Below are positions 37,601-47,365 of a stretch of 64,000 nt of DNA, piece by piece; the first letter of the stretch is position 1, and each line of letters starts with the position of its first letter. The notes under the pieces were generated by a model, which searched no databases, was not told the origin of the DNA, and saw only the letters and a program-made list of their open reading frames with translations. The position numbers were made by a program, and so were the translations under genes. The stretch covers positions 1-64,000 of the forward strand of contig SRVM01048438.1 of the NCBI GenBank assembly GCA_007570785.1, in the 5' to 3' direction. This DNA comes from Antilocapra americana (lineage: Eukaryota > Chordata > Mammalia > Artiodactyla > Antilocapridae).

Positions 37601-40600
37601 GTTCCTATATGTACAGGTAAACAATTCGCATGGAAAGGATCTTTCTCCATCACTCTGAAAGTTAAAGCAGTACATTACGTACGCAGGTGCAAACAGTATG
37701 TGCCAGCACTCATTATGATTAGCTGTGCTTATTTAAAGTCATTTCTACATTACACATTTTTAGTTTCTTAACTCCATTATCCTCAGACTTTCTTAGTTAA
37801 GGCAATGATTAGGTTATAAATAAAAATCCTAATTTATTCAGAAGCAACAAACATCACTATAAACATTTACTTAAACAGATATAATTTAAGCGGTCTAATT
37901 ATTTAGAAGGATAAAAAATAATATGAAATATTAAATGAATCCTACTTGTCAATTAAAATTTTTGTGAATTCAAGGATTTAGCAGCCCCAAAGACAAATGT
38001 GAACTATGTACACAGAAGCACTGACGGAGGGGGAGGAGGCTTGGCAAGTGAGCCTGACACTCAGTCCCTGTAGCATTTTATTCATTTCTACTTCAACAAA
38101 GAATGGACTTTACAAAACACGTGCCAGGATGGGATTCCCAAACGTGCACACTGTCACTGGGGAGGGACACGCGCACTCCTGAGCTGACAACACAGCCACA
38201 GATGTGCCCACGCCTCTGTCTGCAGACCGCTCTTCTGAGCGACACCCACCCATTGGGGGACATTCCTCAGGAAGCATGTCCCACACACCAATCACATAAA
38301 GGGGACTATACTCTATGTTCCTGCAAAGTAAGTGGATGTACTCACACAGAAGTCAGCTTGTAGCACATTTTAAAATCACAGTTATAATAATGTCTTTCAG
38401 CTAAAGACACGACCACATCCAGATTCTCCTGCAAACCATCTACAGACTCGGGGATGACAGTTTCACTAGGCTTATTATACTGAAAAAGAGGAATGCAAAC
38501 ATGACTCAGCGGGAAGCACTGAAGGCACACTCAACCCAACCCAAGTCTTTCAACGTCTAACACACAACAGGTGTGACACTCTCGAAACTTCCAACTTCGA
38601 GTGTTACCAATACTCCTTTCACAAGTCTGATTCTCTTCTCACTTTTATCACAGAATTCCATGGGAGGAAGTATTTTACAACACAGAAGTACACGAAGCAT
38701 AAGAAAAAACCCCTCACTTTCACACAGCATCATCCCATTATCTGACAGCTTCATCTTTCAAAAGTAAGAGTTGTTCCTGGGAGAAAGACATATTTTTGAA
38801 GGCTTTGTTAGGAATCATATTATTTAAAATAACCTATGTGTATTCCTGCAAATGCGCTAAGCTAATAAAAATTAATTTTTAAATTTTAACCCATAAAAGA
38901 ATAGAGGCCAAATTTAAAGAAATATGATACTTATATAAAGCAAATACTAACTTGGTGTTTTAACTTACCTTTTTCAACTTGTTCTCAAACAGAAAACGTA
39001 GCAATTCCTGTTCTTCAGTGCAGAGCTTGCTAAGAGGTAGTGATTCAAGAAGTTCTTTTTCTAAAAAATATTAACAAAAAAAACAATGTCCTCAATAATT
39101 ACAGTGAAAAAAGTCAGCAACAAAAATCATTCTTTCATAATTCTTGGTCTAAGCATACAGAACTCAAGAGAGAAAATAACCGGATCAAATGTACTACAGA
39201 AAACTAAGACCCAGGTGATGAGAACTGCACAACAGCTGTACGTGAACCTTCAGGCAACTCTAGTCACCCCCAGACTCGAAAGCCAGCAGGCTACTTTCCC
39301 AGCCTCAGCACAATGGACTCGGTGGGGACAATCTCTGCCGTGCTGGCTGTCCTCTGCCCTCTACCCACTAGATTCTACGGGCAACCTCCAACCCCCACCC
39401 CTAGCCGCCCCCAAGCTGAGACAATCAGACTCTCCCCAAACGACCTCCAGGGGACAAAACCACAGGCTGAGAACAACTCATGAGGCCAAAACATGTCTGA
39501 GTCCCACTGACACATCTCCACCTCCTCTGCCGCCCTCGCTCAGGCACCTCCCACCACTGCCCACACCCATGGTCAACGGCTCTCAGCCCGGGCGTCACCT
39601 CAGAACCACCTAGGGGCTTTAAACCATCTGATGCCAGGGTCCCACCACAGATCCTGACTTGACTGGTCAGGAGTTGGGACCTGCACACTGATTATTTGTT
39701 TAAAGTGCAGCCATGTTGGGAATCACTGACACGACCTCAAGTCATCAACAGACTGACCGAGAGAAACACTTCACAATATTGTATTCTGCAATGTGCTTCA
39801 TGTTTAAAGACATGAAGAAAGTGAATAGGTTTATTTAAAACCTGTACATAGCCTGCTATTGAGTCTATAAATTTCAGAAGAAAAAAAAATACAAACAATA
39901 TTAATTGTGCTAAACATAGAAACACCTGGGCTTCCAAACCTTCTTGGGCCGTCAGCATGTGGTGGGACGTCAACAGATCAAACGCTTCAAAGCAATACAC
40001 GTCAAGCTTCAAAGCTTCTTTATAGCTGTAGGTAGCGAGGGTTCGGTTGTCTAGAGCATCATAGATTTTTCCTCGTAAAAGACAAATGGAACTCTTTATC
40101 TGTTGGAAAAATAAGTCACATACTAGGTCAATAATACTGAAAGTAACTTTGATCTCGGATATATACTGTCCGAAGGCGAAGACTTTTTTTTAACATCTAA
40201 AAGGATTCACTCCATCTCAGTGTCAGACACGATACACATTAATAGAAACATAAACACAAAGTAAAACTTCTGCCATCTATCTTCCCTAGGCTCCCTCACT
40301 TCAACAAACCTTTGTACCTCGGTTATGCATCACTGCTACTTTCTTCATACTCGTTCTGCAGTAACTTAAGACATGCAGAGCACACACACATACCAAGTAA
40401 ACATGAAGACAGTCTGACACATGTGCCTCAGGAACGAATCTCAGTAATAGAAAACTAGCGGCAATGCAGCACAGGGATAGGAGCCTGGCCTTCGGGAACC
40501 GGAGACAGGTGAGCTCCAGTCCCAGCTGTGATGCTCCCAAGTGACCCTGGACCATGCTCCAGCTGCTCACGCCTCAGTGCCCTCTCCTCATCTAACTCGC

Positions 40601-43600
40601 AGGCTCTGTAAGGGTCAGAGGCAGTACCATCTGGAGCCAGCACATGGTAAGCAGCTCACACAGCAGCCACCTCAGCACTACCAATAGCAAAAGGATGTAG
40701 AAACCAGATTTATGTTCCAGCTTCTGAACCTCAAAAAACAAATAAGTGAGCTTAAAGGTTGTCCAGAGATGCCACTAGGCATCTCAGGTGGCTTAAAGAA
40801 TCTGCCTGTCAATGCAGGAGACAGGGGCTCTATTCCTGAGTGGGGAAGATCTCCTGGAGAAGGAAACAGCAACCCACTCTAGGAATCTTGCCTGGAAAAT
40901 TCCCTGGAGAGAGAAGCCTGAAGGGCTACAGTCTATGGGGTCGCAAAAGAGCAGGACGAGACTGAGCGACTGAGCACACGTGCCTGCAGAGATGCCACTA
41001 AAACTGGTAACGGGACGAAGGAGGCTCATCCTAAAGTCACAGTTCACAAGTAGCAGAGGACATTATGGGAGAATCTTAGACCTGTGCTGTATCTGAGAGT
41101 TACTAAAAAAAAGTAAACACAATAAAATAAATACTGCATTAAAAATAAATCATGCATTTCTTAGCAGTTAATATATAAGAGGTCCAGAAGTAATAATCTT
41201 CAACTCGCTCATAAATGCATTTCCTCACACAGAAAAAAATGTGTTTCTTCAAAAGAAAAAACCTAAGAATGTTTAGTATTCCTATCATTATATAGTGAAG
41301 AGCAGAGTAACCAAGTTCCTGCATAGATATGTTACAAAGAGTAACTGGGATATGAAGGAATTGGTGGTTAACAGCTGAGTGATATAGGGTCTCTTGGTGA
41401 AATTAAAAAAGAAACGTTCTCAAATTTATTATGGTAAGGATTGTACAGCTCAGTAAATATACTAAAAACCAATGTACTACGCACTTCTGAAGAATGAGCT
41501 GCATGTTACGTGAATTACATTTCAAGAAAATTGTTTAAGAAAAGAATAACAGTCCAGATTAGCAATCTGACTGTGAGCGGTATCTATTACATTACATGAT
41601 CTCTGCCAGCAGGAATCTGCAGTTTCAGGCAGGTATGAAGTACACAAACTGAAATACAGAAAATAACACAAAGAGTAACATCAAACCACTTCCTGGAAAG
41701 AAATGATCTAAGGTAAGCAAGGTTTCTTGGGGGTACCTACCTAACTGTCAAAACAGTTAAGAAGGGAATAGTTGGAAGGAATTTAAAACATCAAAGGTGA
41801 GAAGAAAGAGCTTAAGTCTGCCTATTTCAGATTCAAGCATCTGAGGACACAATTACAATTTCTTTTTCTTTTTTTTTTTTATATATATATATTTTTTTAT
41901 TATTGTTTTTGCCATACATTGTCATGATATCACCAACAATTACAATTTCTAACTGACGGCTCAGAAATCTTAGAATCTTTTTGGGTTGGGAAAATCAAGT
42001 AAGTTGGCAACCCAACTATTTTAAGACTCCCTTCCTGAAGTAAAAAGCAGGTGGTTTACATTTGCCCTCTCCTGTGGGCCATTCTTACTGATGTCACTGA
42101 AACGTCTTACTGTTACTTACTGAGGACTGTGACATTTCCCAGTCACTGGAGGCATCTTTCAAGTCACTTTCATCCTTCAAACATTTCTCAAACAGCCGCT
42201 TATTGATCGGCTCCTCCATGTCAAGAATATCAAGAGCCTGCTGATGTTCTTTCGCAGCAAACTGTAGAATACAGAAACAGCCTTCATCACTTACGACTTC
42301 TGATACTAGATACACACAGCCACTGTAGATTTTAAAAAGGTAATGAATGTTGTACCCACTCATTACTTAAATTTAAAATGTTTAAAGTAGAATTTTCTTC
42401 AAGCACATCAGCTTTTAGTAAATGGAGTCACTACACTCATGTGAGGGATGCAAAGATTCACAGTATTAAACCTTTACCAAATAAAGAGAGCATACTTACA
42501 TGGCACCTAGCTGCAAGGTAGCGACATGCTTCATACAACTAGAAAAGAAATTAATCTATCAAAAAGTAATCAAGATAACATGCATCTTCAATCAAAAAGA
42601 AAACTATAACAAAAAAAGATGAAAGTTATTGTCATATTTCCTCTTTTACTCTCACAGAGAAAAAAAGGCTTTTTAACTCATATTCATCAAGAACCTGTTT
42701 GCCAAGCACCAAGGATTCTAAAAGGAATAAGGACCTGCCTCAAAGAGGTTGTAACAGGAGAGACATAAATGCAACACATAAAGCTATGAAAGAATTGCAT
42801 TAAAAAAAATACTAGCCAGTTGAACAAGGAAACACCTCCAGAGGGAGAAGGTAACTTGTGAGTTGGTCAGCATCCCAGCACTGAGTCTGAACAGCTGTCA
42901 CACATCTCAGGAGCTGCAAGCAGTGAGCATGACTGGAATCACACTCCATGCACTGACAGTGGTGGCGGCTATGTGACACTGGGGAGAAATCACACAGCAC
43001 CTGGCGGGGCGGGGGGGGGGGGGGGTCCATGAATGCATCGGACTTGATCCTGTGAGTGAAAGTCGCTCAGTCATGTCCGACTCTTTGTGACCCCATGGAC
43101 TATACAGTCCATGGAATCCTCTAGACCAACATCCTGGAGTGGGTAGCCTTTCCCTTCTCCCGGGGATCTTCCCAACCCAGGGATCGAACCCAGGTCTCCT
43201 GCACTGCAGGTGGATTCCTTACCAGCTGAGCCACAAGGGAATCCTGTAGGTACTGGGAAAGCACTGAGTGGTACTGTGTGTGATGTAATCAGATCTGTTT
43301 TAGGAAGACCACCCTGAAAGAGTCTAAAGGATGAACTGGAGACAAGGAAAAGGCTGTGGGAAAGATGTTACTGAACAAAAGAGAGCGGCTAAAACAACAA
43401 AACAGACAAATTACAGGCCTGAGGTGCAGAGTGGTAATCAGACAGAAAGGAACAGCCATACTTTCACAGCTATTTAGAAAACAGTATTGTCAAAACTTAG
43501 TGACTGGGGGGATGGGGGGGGGCAGGAGGAAAAAACAAAGTGATCGAGATTAGGAATAAGAACATTTCTCTTTGACTTCCCTGGCGATTCCAACGCAAGG

Positions 43601-45163
43601 GACATGAGTTGCATCCCTGTTCAGGGAACTAAGATTCCGCATGCCTCATGCTGAGATGAAAAAGAAAAATACATAAGAAATTTCTCTTTACATTCCAAAA
43701 GAGAAATTGAATCCTTTAAAATATTCTTTAAAGTATTTTCACATAAAAAGAACATATTCCAAAAATACTAATCTAACAACATTTTTAACACCTTTGGACT
43801 CACTCACTTTGTCCAGTTTCCGAGACCGAAGTGCATGAGCCGCCCTGTGATACTGGGCTGTAAGGTAAAGACACTGAGCCAACCAGTAAATGTCCTGGGG
43901 GTCCTCTGGAGGAAAAATTACATAAGCGGTCAGAGGTGCAACGTGAAGTAGAAAGTTCTTTTAAGGATAGAGAAATTAGAAAAAATAGACTTTGTCCCTT
44001 ACCATGAGAGAGTGAAGCTACTTTATCTGCCCAAAATAGAGCACTCTGATACTGTTGCTGCATCAAAAAAAGAAAAAGCGGTGATTGCCCTGTTCTTTCA
44101 ATAGTTTTACACGGATAGCTAGTATTACTAGAAGGCTTTAATACTATATAACAAACCAACATCTCAATACAGTATTTTTTTAACATATATTATCAATCAT
44201 ATCTCTATCTTCTATACCAGGTGAGTTTTAGTTCAGTGGTACAAAAAAATTAAAATATTATTGGAAGACTGTTGACATACAAGTTGAAGAAGACATTTTT
44301 TAATTTATACTCTGTAAAAGTACCTCAGCAGGTATCTAAGGAAGTGGCTAATTAAAGTGATCACTAGCAAGGTTCTCAGTCTTGCCTCAGGCCTCCTAGA
44401 TGCAAACCAGGAACTCTGCTGCCATCAATGTGGGAGGAGGGATGCTCTGGGAGCGTCACAGATCTGTCCATCCTTAGTGCCTGGAAGCTGAAAACAGGCC
44501 TGTCCCCTTCCTCACCACATCCCCAGAGCCAGAGGAAAAGTGCTCCGGAAGCATTTGCTAACTCCTCTGACTCACGGCAAACCAAAATAACAGCGTTCTG
44601 AATGTGGCAAACAGTCAGCAACAGTATTTCACACCCAACTCCTAACAGTTCACAGTGAACAGGCTTTTCCCTCCCCTTCTTGGTTTCCAATTTATTGGGA
44701 CCACATACAGTTTACAAAACCTAGGTGACACCGTAGACTAAAGTGATGCTGCTGATTCTGGAAATACGTCTTCCCTTAAACACTCATGCTCAGTCACGTG
44801 AAGGGCAGGGAGAGGAGGTGTAGTTACCACGAACTGATTTTGACACTACAAGTTTGTCCTCATCATTATTCACTTAAACGTGCCCAAATCAGAAACACAG
44901 CTAAGCTTTAAACGTCCTCCCTTTACTAGCGAAGTTCACAGGCCACCCCTCGACTCGCGTTCAGTACGAAGCGTGTGCTGAACACCTCGGGCCGGGCTGG
45001 CGGACCCCGGCCGGCCGGCCGCAGGGCCCCGGCCCGAAGCGCAGCCCAGGCCGCGGGTTCGCGCCGCCAGGACCCGCGTCCCCGGAGCCCCGCCCGCGTG
45101 GCCAGCCTGCCCCACCTGGTCCAGGTACTGCCGGACGCGCTTCCGCAGGCGCTCCAGGTTCAT
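19371..45163 (-). CDS. CDC16: CDC16 (APC6), anaphase-promoting complex subunit, complete coding region
   Basis: CDC16/APC6 is a structural TPR subunit of the anaphase-promoting complex/cyclosome, the nuclear ubiquitin ligase that marks securin and cyclins for degradation. In known structures it forms a homodimer in the TPR lobe and holds the CDC26 N-terminus in its groove. I traced 18 coding exons whose lengths sum to 1,863 nt, giving 620 codons plus TGA, the human length. All split codons restore the frame and no stop interrupts it. The start is MNLERLRKRVRQYL at 45163, inside a CpG island. TPR-type helices fill about residues 300-530, for example YGPAWIAYGHSFAVESEHDQ, EDPFVMHEVGVVAFQNGEW and YAEALDYHRQALVLIPQNAS. 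The C-terminus is acidic and Ser/Thr-rich and ends SMSDHST. Differences from human are conservative, for example FAAKEH for YAAKEH. All introns are GT-AG, with weak donors after exons 6, 12 and 14. Confidence 0.98.
20062..20277 (+). mobile_element. Bov-tA SINE in CDC16 intron 17
   Basis: This is a nearly full sense copy, from GGGCTTCCCGGGTGGCACTA to GAGTCGGACACGACTGCAGTG. Confidence 0.92.
20480..20595 (+). mobile_element. L1 3' tail remnant
   Basis: The text resembles an L1 3' end (CATGCTGTACACCCAAATCT, ending GTCCAATAAAAT). It is in CDC16 intron 17. Confidence 0.55.
20690..20940 (-). mobile_element. CHR-type SINE
   Basis: This reverse-oriented copy contains GTGGCGCACGGACTTAG, CGGCATGTGGGACCTTCC and GACTGAACCCATGACTCG. 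Its last part is lost. Confidence 0.75.
21761..21977 (-). mobile_element. BovB 3' end with 17-bp target-site duplication
   Basis: This is a 217-bp, 5'-truncated, reverse-oriented BovB end (GTTCACTCACTAAGCCATGT ... CAGCATCAGGATC). It is flanked by ACAACTCCGTACCAACT at 21744-21760 and the same 17-mer with one change at 21978-21994. Confidence 0.9.
22265..22480 (-). mobile_element. Bov-tA SINE in CDC16 intron 17
   Basis: This is a reverse-oriented full copy, from TGCTCAGTCGTGTCCAACTC to GAGCCACTAGGGAAACC. It ends about 180 bp from CDC16 exon 17. Confidence 0.92.
22664..22754 (-). CDS. CDC16: CDC16 exon 17
   Basis: It encodes ALGLRRDDTFSVTMLGHCIE... ending DSEAYI plus one base. The acceptor is TTGCAG and the donor GTAAGA. 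Confidence 0.97.
24265..24400 (-). CDS. CDC16: CDC16 exon 16
   Basis: It encodes KYAEALDYHRQALVLIPQNA... ending AVDYFHT, covering two TPR helix pairs. The acceptor is TCATAG and the donor GTGCGT. Confidence 0.97.
25298..25359 (-). CDS. CDC16: CDC16 exon 15
   Basis: It encodes VTVDKWEPLLNNLGHVCRKL plus two bases. The acceptor is TTTTAG and the donor GTAAGT. Confidence 0.97.
25850..26210 (-). mobile_element. probable L2 3' remnant
   Basis: It resembles antisense L2 (CATTCCCTACCTGAAATGCCC, CCATCCTTCAGGACTGAAGT). It is diverged and lies in CDC16 intron 14. Confidence 0.5.
26545..26700. mobile_element. MER5-type hAT-Charlie remnant
   Basis: It shows TCTCAAACTTCTCTGTGCC, ACAGATTCTGGTTCAGCAG and AGCTCCCAGGTGATGCCGAT, as in MER5A/B. 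The terminal repeats make the orientation uncertain. It is in CDC16 intron 14. Confidence 0.7.
27653..27716 (-). CDS. CDC16: CDC16 exon 14
   Basis: It encodes WKTAEKWFLDALEKIKAIGN followed by Glu, with acceptor TTTTAG and the weak donor GTATTC. Confidence 0.96.
28941..29093 (-). CDS. CDC16: CDC16 exon 13
   Basis: It encodes CHLPMLYIGLEYGLTNNSKL... ending VVAFQNG plus two bases, which is TPR core. The donor is GTAAGT. Confidence 0.97.
31090..32170 (+). mobile_element. L1 ORF2 fragments in CDC16 intron 12
   Basis: Diverged L1 sequence is visible at about 31090-31620 (CATCTACAGGTGACACACTTG, GATAAGACAGACTCAGACAAA) and again at about 31950-32170 (GGTAATTAAACAACACACTC). The unrelated sequence between them (about 31630-31810) is unclassified. 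Confidence 0.6.
32640..32998 (+). mobile_element. MLT1/MST-type MaLR solo LTR
   Basis: This is an old ERVL-MaLR LTR, recognised from the body GTGAGGACACAGTGAGAAGG, AGCGCCTCACCAGGAACC and the end ACGGCAGCCTGAAAGACTAAG. No internal retroviral genes flank it. It is in CDC16 intron 12. Confidence 0.7.
33831..33956 (-). CDS. CDC16: CDC16 exon 12
   Basis: It encodes KATTLEKTYGPAWIAYGHSF... ending AAQLMK plus two bases of Gly. The donor GTGCGA is weak. A cryptic reading continues into the intron, but exon 13 fixes the junction. Confidence 0.96.
34250..34460 (-). mobile_element. MIR-like SINE remnant
   Basis: It resembles antisense MIR (CATTTAATGAAGGCCTGCTG, TGTGCCTCATAAGCACC). A second piece is likely at about 34790-34930. 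Both are in CDC16 intron 11. Confidence 0.5.
35085..35217 (-). mobile_element. CHR-type SINE
   Basis: The plus strand reads GTGTGATCTTAGTTCCCATA, TCGAACCTGTGCCCCCTG and GGACCACCAGGGAAGTCCCC, reverse oriented. It is in CDC16 intron 11. Confidence 0.85.
35635..35708 (-). CDS. CDC16: CDC16 exon 11
   Basis: It encodes VSWFAVGCYYLMVGHKNEHA... ending RRYL plus two bases, the start of the central TPR array. The acceptor is TTCTAG and the donor GTATGA. Confidence 0.97.
36529..36578 (-). CDS. CDC16: CDC16 exon 10
   Basis: It encodes LFYLSHKLVDLYPSNP, with acceptor ATGTAG and donor GTAAGT. Confidence 0.96.
37575..37654 (-). CDS. CDC16: CDC16 exon 9
   Basis: It encodes VMEKDPFHANCLPVHIGTLV... ending LNKAN, with Asn where human has Ser in HASC. 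The acceptor is TTTCAG and the donor GTAAGA. Confidence 0.97.
38346..38479 (-). CDS. CDC16: CDC16 exon 8
   Basis: It encodes YNKPSETVIPESVDGLQENL... ending CYKLTS plus two bases of a Val codon. The donor GTGAGT sits directly after a GT, so the junction was placed from the frame of exon 9. Confidence 0.96.
38969..39060 (-). CDS. CDC16: CDC16 exon 7
   Basis: It encodes KELLESLPLSKLCTEEQELL... ending ENKLKK. The acceptor is TTTTAG and the donor GTAAGT. Confidence 0.97.
39560..39735. mobile_element. MER5A-type remnant in CDC16 intron 6
   Basis: It matches MER5A text: CCTCAGAACCACCTAGGGGC, GATGCCAGGGTCCCACC, GCAGCCATGTTGGGAATCAC. It accounts for the end of a 175-codon plus-strand frame in this intron. 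Confidence 0.65.
39940..40099 (-). CDS. CDC16: CDC16 exon 6
   Basis: It encodes IKSSICLLRGKIYDALDNRT... ending HHMLTAQE plus one base. The donor GTTTGG is weak, but the frame of exon 7 fixes it. Confidence 0.96.
40450..40670 (+). mobile_element. MIR SINE
   Basis: It is a sense MIR-like copy containing GGTGAGCTCCAGTCCCAGC, TGCCCTCTCCTCATCTAAC and CAGCACATGGTAAGCAGCTC. It is in CDC16 intron 5. Confidence 0.65.
40770..40980 (+). mobile_element. Bov-tA SINE in CDC16 intron 5
   Basis: This is a sense copy, from GGCATCTCAGGTGGCTTAAAG to GACGAGACTGAGCGACTGAG. Confidence 0.9.
41395..41532 (+). mobile_element. L1 3'-end remnant
   Basis: It contains GATTGTACAGCTCAGTAAATATACTAAAAAC-type L1 3' sequence followed by ACATTTCAAGAAAATTG. 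It is diverged. Confidence 0.5.
41864..41935 (-). mobile_element. very short L1 3' insertion with 15-bp target-site duplication
   Basis: About 72 bp of bovine-type L1 3' end (antisense: poly-T, TATATATATA, then TTTTTGCCATACATTGTCATG) is flanked by identical copies of ACAATTACAATTTCT at 41849-41863 and 41936-41950. It is in CDC16 intron 5. Confidence 0.85.
42121..42261 (-). CDS. CDC16: CDC16 exon 5
   Basis: It encodes FAAKEHQQALDILDMEEPIN... ending DWEMSQSS, in 47 codons. The donor is GTAAGT. Confidence 0.97.
42500..42538 (-). CDS. CDC16: CDC16 exon 4 (39 nt)
   Basis: This small exon encodes LYEACRYLAARCH between acceptor TTCTAG and donor GTAAGT. It can be skipped in frame (13 codons). Confidence 0.96.
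43050..43245 (-). mobile_element. Bov-A2/tA SINE in CDC16 intron 3
   Basis: This is a reverse-oriented copy from GAAAGTCGCTCAGTCATGTCC to GAGCCACAAGGGAATCC. A run of 15 Gs (43011-43025) lies just before it. Confidence 0.92.
43570..43662 (+). mobile_element. CHR-type SINE fragment
   Basis: This sense fragment reads GACTTCCCTGGCGATTCC and TTCAGGGAACTAAGATTCCG. It lies in CDC16 intron 3, about 145 bp from exon 3. Confidence 0.7.
43808..43905 (-). CDS. CDC16: CDC16 exon 3
   Basis: It encodes EDPQDIYWLAQCLYLTAQ... ending RSRKLDK, an N-terminal TPR segment. The donor is GTGAGT. The intron to exon 2 is only 97 bp. Confidence 0.97.
44003..44057 (-). CDS. CDC16: CDC16 exon 2
   Basis: It encodes QQYQSALFWADKVASLSH plus the first base of a Glu codon. 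The acceptor is ATGCAG and the donor GTAAGG. Confidence 0.97.
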
Positions 45164-45660
45164 GGCTGCGGGGCGGGCCCGGCGCGCTCGCCCCGTCCCG
45201 CTGCCCGCCCGGCGGACCCCTGCCAGCCCCCGGCGCCCGCGCCGACCCCACCGGACCGCGCGCCGAGCCCGGGAACTTCCGCTCCCGGCTGGCCCCGCCC
45301 CGGAAGCCCTTCGCAAACGCGTCCCTCCCGGCGCCGGAAACGGGCGTCGCGCCGTGGGTTCCGAGGCGCTCCCTTGCCCTTTCGGTGGCCGGGGCTGTCT
45401 TCCGGACTCCTACGCTGTTTTCCGTACCTTCCAGTTTTTGCAGGAATTCTGATGTCGGGTTACCGGAATCCCCGCTCTTTACCCTGCTTTTCCACTGCAG
45501 TCCCCCCGTGATGTCTGATCGCCTCGGCCTGCTCTCGGGGAGAGGTCCGCGGTCTCCCTCCGGTGGCCACCCGCGCTCCGCGGCTGCGCCTTCCCACGCG
45601 CGTGCTGCGTCCTGGGTTAACCCGTCTCTCCCTCGCTGCAAATTTCCGTCGTAGAGGTCC
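44950..45660. promoter_or_regulatory. CpG island and promoter of CDC16
   Basis: This GC- and CpG-dense tract surrounds CDC16 exon 1. On the minus strand an ETS-type GCGGAAGT lies at 45275-45282, about 112 bp upstream of the ATG, and further GGAA cores follow near 45302 and 45335. It is a TATA-less housekeeping promoter. The plus-strand flank could also start a divergent noncoding transcript, which is inferred. Confidence 0.85.
45116..45163 (-). CDS. CDC16: CDC16 exon 1 coding part (codons 1-16)
   Basis: It encodes MNLERLRKRVRQYLDQ, with donor GTGGGG. It lies within the CpG island, and 5' UTR sequence extends to the right. Confidence 0.97.
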
Positions 45661-45789
45661 TTGTACTCGTGTTGACAGTCTCCCTCCTTTGAATAAAATC
45701 TTACAGTGCCTTAAGGAATGTCATTTGAATATTTTTTTTCTTTAACATCATTCAAATGAAATATCCGAAAGAGGCCAATCAATAGAGAT

Positions 45790-46012
45790 GAGAGAATTGA
45801 GAGCAGTTGTCAGGGGTTGCAGTGATATGGGGTTGGGCAGATGACAAGTGACCTCTAAAACGTATGGGATTTCTTTTCGAGTGATGATAATGATCTAAAA
45901 TGGATTGTAGTGCTTGCTGCATAGCTCCGTGAATAAACTGAAAGCCACAACCTCTACACTTTGAACTTTATGGTATGTGAAAGATATTTCAATAAAGTTG
46001 CCTTTAAAAGCT
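45790..46012 (+). mobile_element. L1 3'-end remnant
   Basis: The text resembles an L1 3' terminus (TTTATGGTATGTGAAAGATATTTCAATAAA-like). It sits between the CDC16 promoter and the first BovB fragment. Confidence 0.5.
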
Positions 46013-46084
46013 CACCTTTGACAATTTGCTTGCTTGAGAGCAATCTCTGTACATGTAAAATGTTCATCTAGTAGAGGGGAACAG

Positions 46085-47094
46085 GTTGCTTCCTGACCTG
46101 CCTCCTGAGAAATCGGTATGCAGGTCAAGAAGCAACAGTTAGGATTGGACATAGAACAGTGAACTGGTTCCAAATTAGGAAAGGAGTATATCAAGGCTGT
46201 ATATTGTCACCTTGCTTCTTTAACTTATATGCAGAGTACATCATGAGCAATGCAGGGCTGGACGAAGCACAAGCTGGAATTTATTGCCAGGAGAAACATC
46301 AATAACCTCAGGTATGCAGATGACTCCACCCTTATGGCAGAAAGCAAAGAGGAACTAAAGAGCCTCTTGATGAAAGTGAAAGAGGAGAGTGAAAAAGCTG
46401 GCTTAAAGCTCAACATTCAGAAAACTAAGATCATGGCATTGGGTCCCATCACTTCATGGCAAATAGGTGGAGGAACAATGGAAACAGTGACACACTTAAT
46501 TTTCTTGGGCTCCAAAATCACTGCAGATGGTGACTGCAGCCATAAATAAAAGATGCTTGCTCCTTGGAAGAAAAGCTATGACCAACCTAGACAGCATATT
46601 AAAAAGCAGAGACATTACTTTGCAAACAAAGGTCCGTCTAATCAAGGCCATGGTTTTTCCAGTAGTCATGTATGGATGTGAGAGTTGGACTATAAAGAAA
46701 GCTGAGTGCAGAAGAACTGATGCTTTTGAACTGTGGTGTTGGAGAAGACTCTTGAGGGGCTCTTGAACTACAAGGAGATCCAACCAGTTCATCCCAAAGG
46801 AGACCAGCCCTAGTTGTTCATTGGAGGGAGTGATGTTGAAGCTGAGACTCCAATACTTTGGCCACCTGATTCGAAGAGCTGACTCATTTGAAAAGACCCT
46901 GATGCTGGGAAAGACTGAAGGCGGGAGGAGAAGGGGACAACCCTTGCCTCGGGTTGGATGGCATCATCAACTCAACGGACATGAGTTTGGGTAAACTCCA
47001 GGAGCTGGTGATGGGCAGGGAGGCCTGGCGTGCTGCGGTTCATGGGGTCACAAGAGTCAGACACGACTGAGTGACTGAACTGGACTGAACTGAA
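46085..47094 (+). mobile_element. BovB 3' half, reverse-transcriptase C-terminal region
   Basis: Translated frames give the RT catalytic box LRYADD, then LKLNIQKTKIMALGPITSW, GCESWTIKKAECRRTDAFEL and LWCWRRLLR; in the catalytic box the usual second residue pair continues STLMAES. Several frameshifts and stops make it inactive. It ends with the BovB terminus GACTGAGTGACTGAACTGG. Confidence 0.93.
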
Positions 47095-47365
47095 CACAGT
47101 CAAAGGCTTTGGCATAGTCAATGAAGCGGAAGTAGATGTTTTCCTGGGATTCTCTTGCTTTTTCTATGATCCAACAGATGTTGGCAATTTGATCTCTGGT
47201 TCCTCTGCCTTTTCTAAATCCAGTTTGAACATCTGGAAGTTCTCAGTTCATGTCCTGTTGAAGCCTAGCTTGGAGAATTTTGAGCATTACTTTGCTAGTT
47301 TGTGAGATGAGGGCAATTGTGCGGTAGTTTGAAGATTACACATCTTTTATTTCATTCCATGAGGC
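47095..47365 (-). mobile_element. BovB 5'-proximal RT fragment in inverted orientation
   Basis: The plus strand reads CAGTCAAAGGCTTTGGCATAG through CTGGTTCCTCTGCCTTTTC, the reverse complement of BovB RT sequence lying just upstream of the part seen at 46085. It abuts the preceding BovB end without spacer. Confidence 0.85.

Noticed and set aside
39086..39613. 175-codon plus-strand frame in CDC16 intron 6
   Set aside because: Its 3' part overlaps a MER5A remnant, and the rest has no domain or splice context.
43011..43025. Run of 15 Gs (and 12 Gs at 4958-4969) as regulatory sites
   Set aside because: They are simple homopolymers in introns next to SINEs, possibly with inexact length in the assembly.
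44961..45641. 226-codon minus-strand frame and other long frames around CDC16 exon 1
   Set aside because: They are CpG-island artefacts in frames other than CDC16, with no conserved domain.
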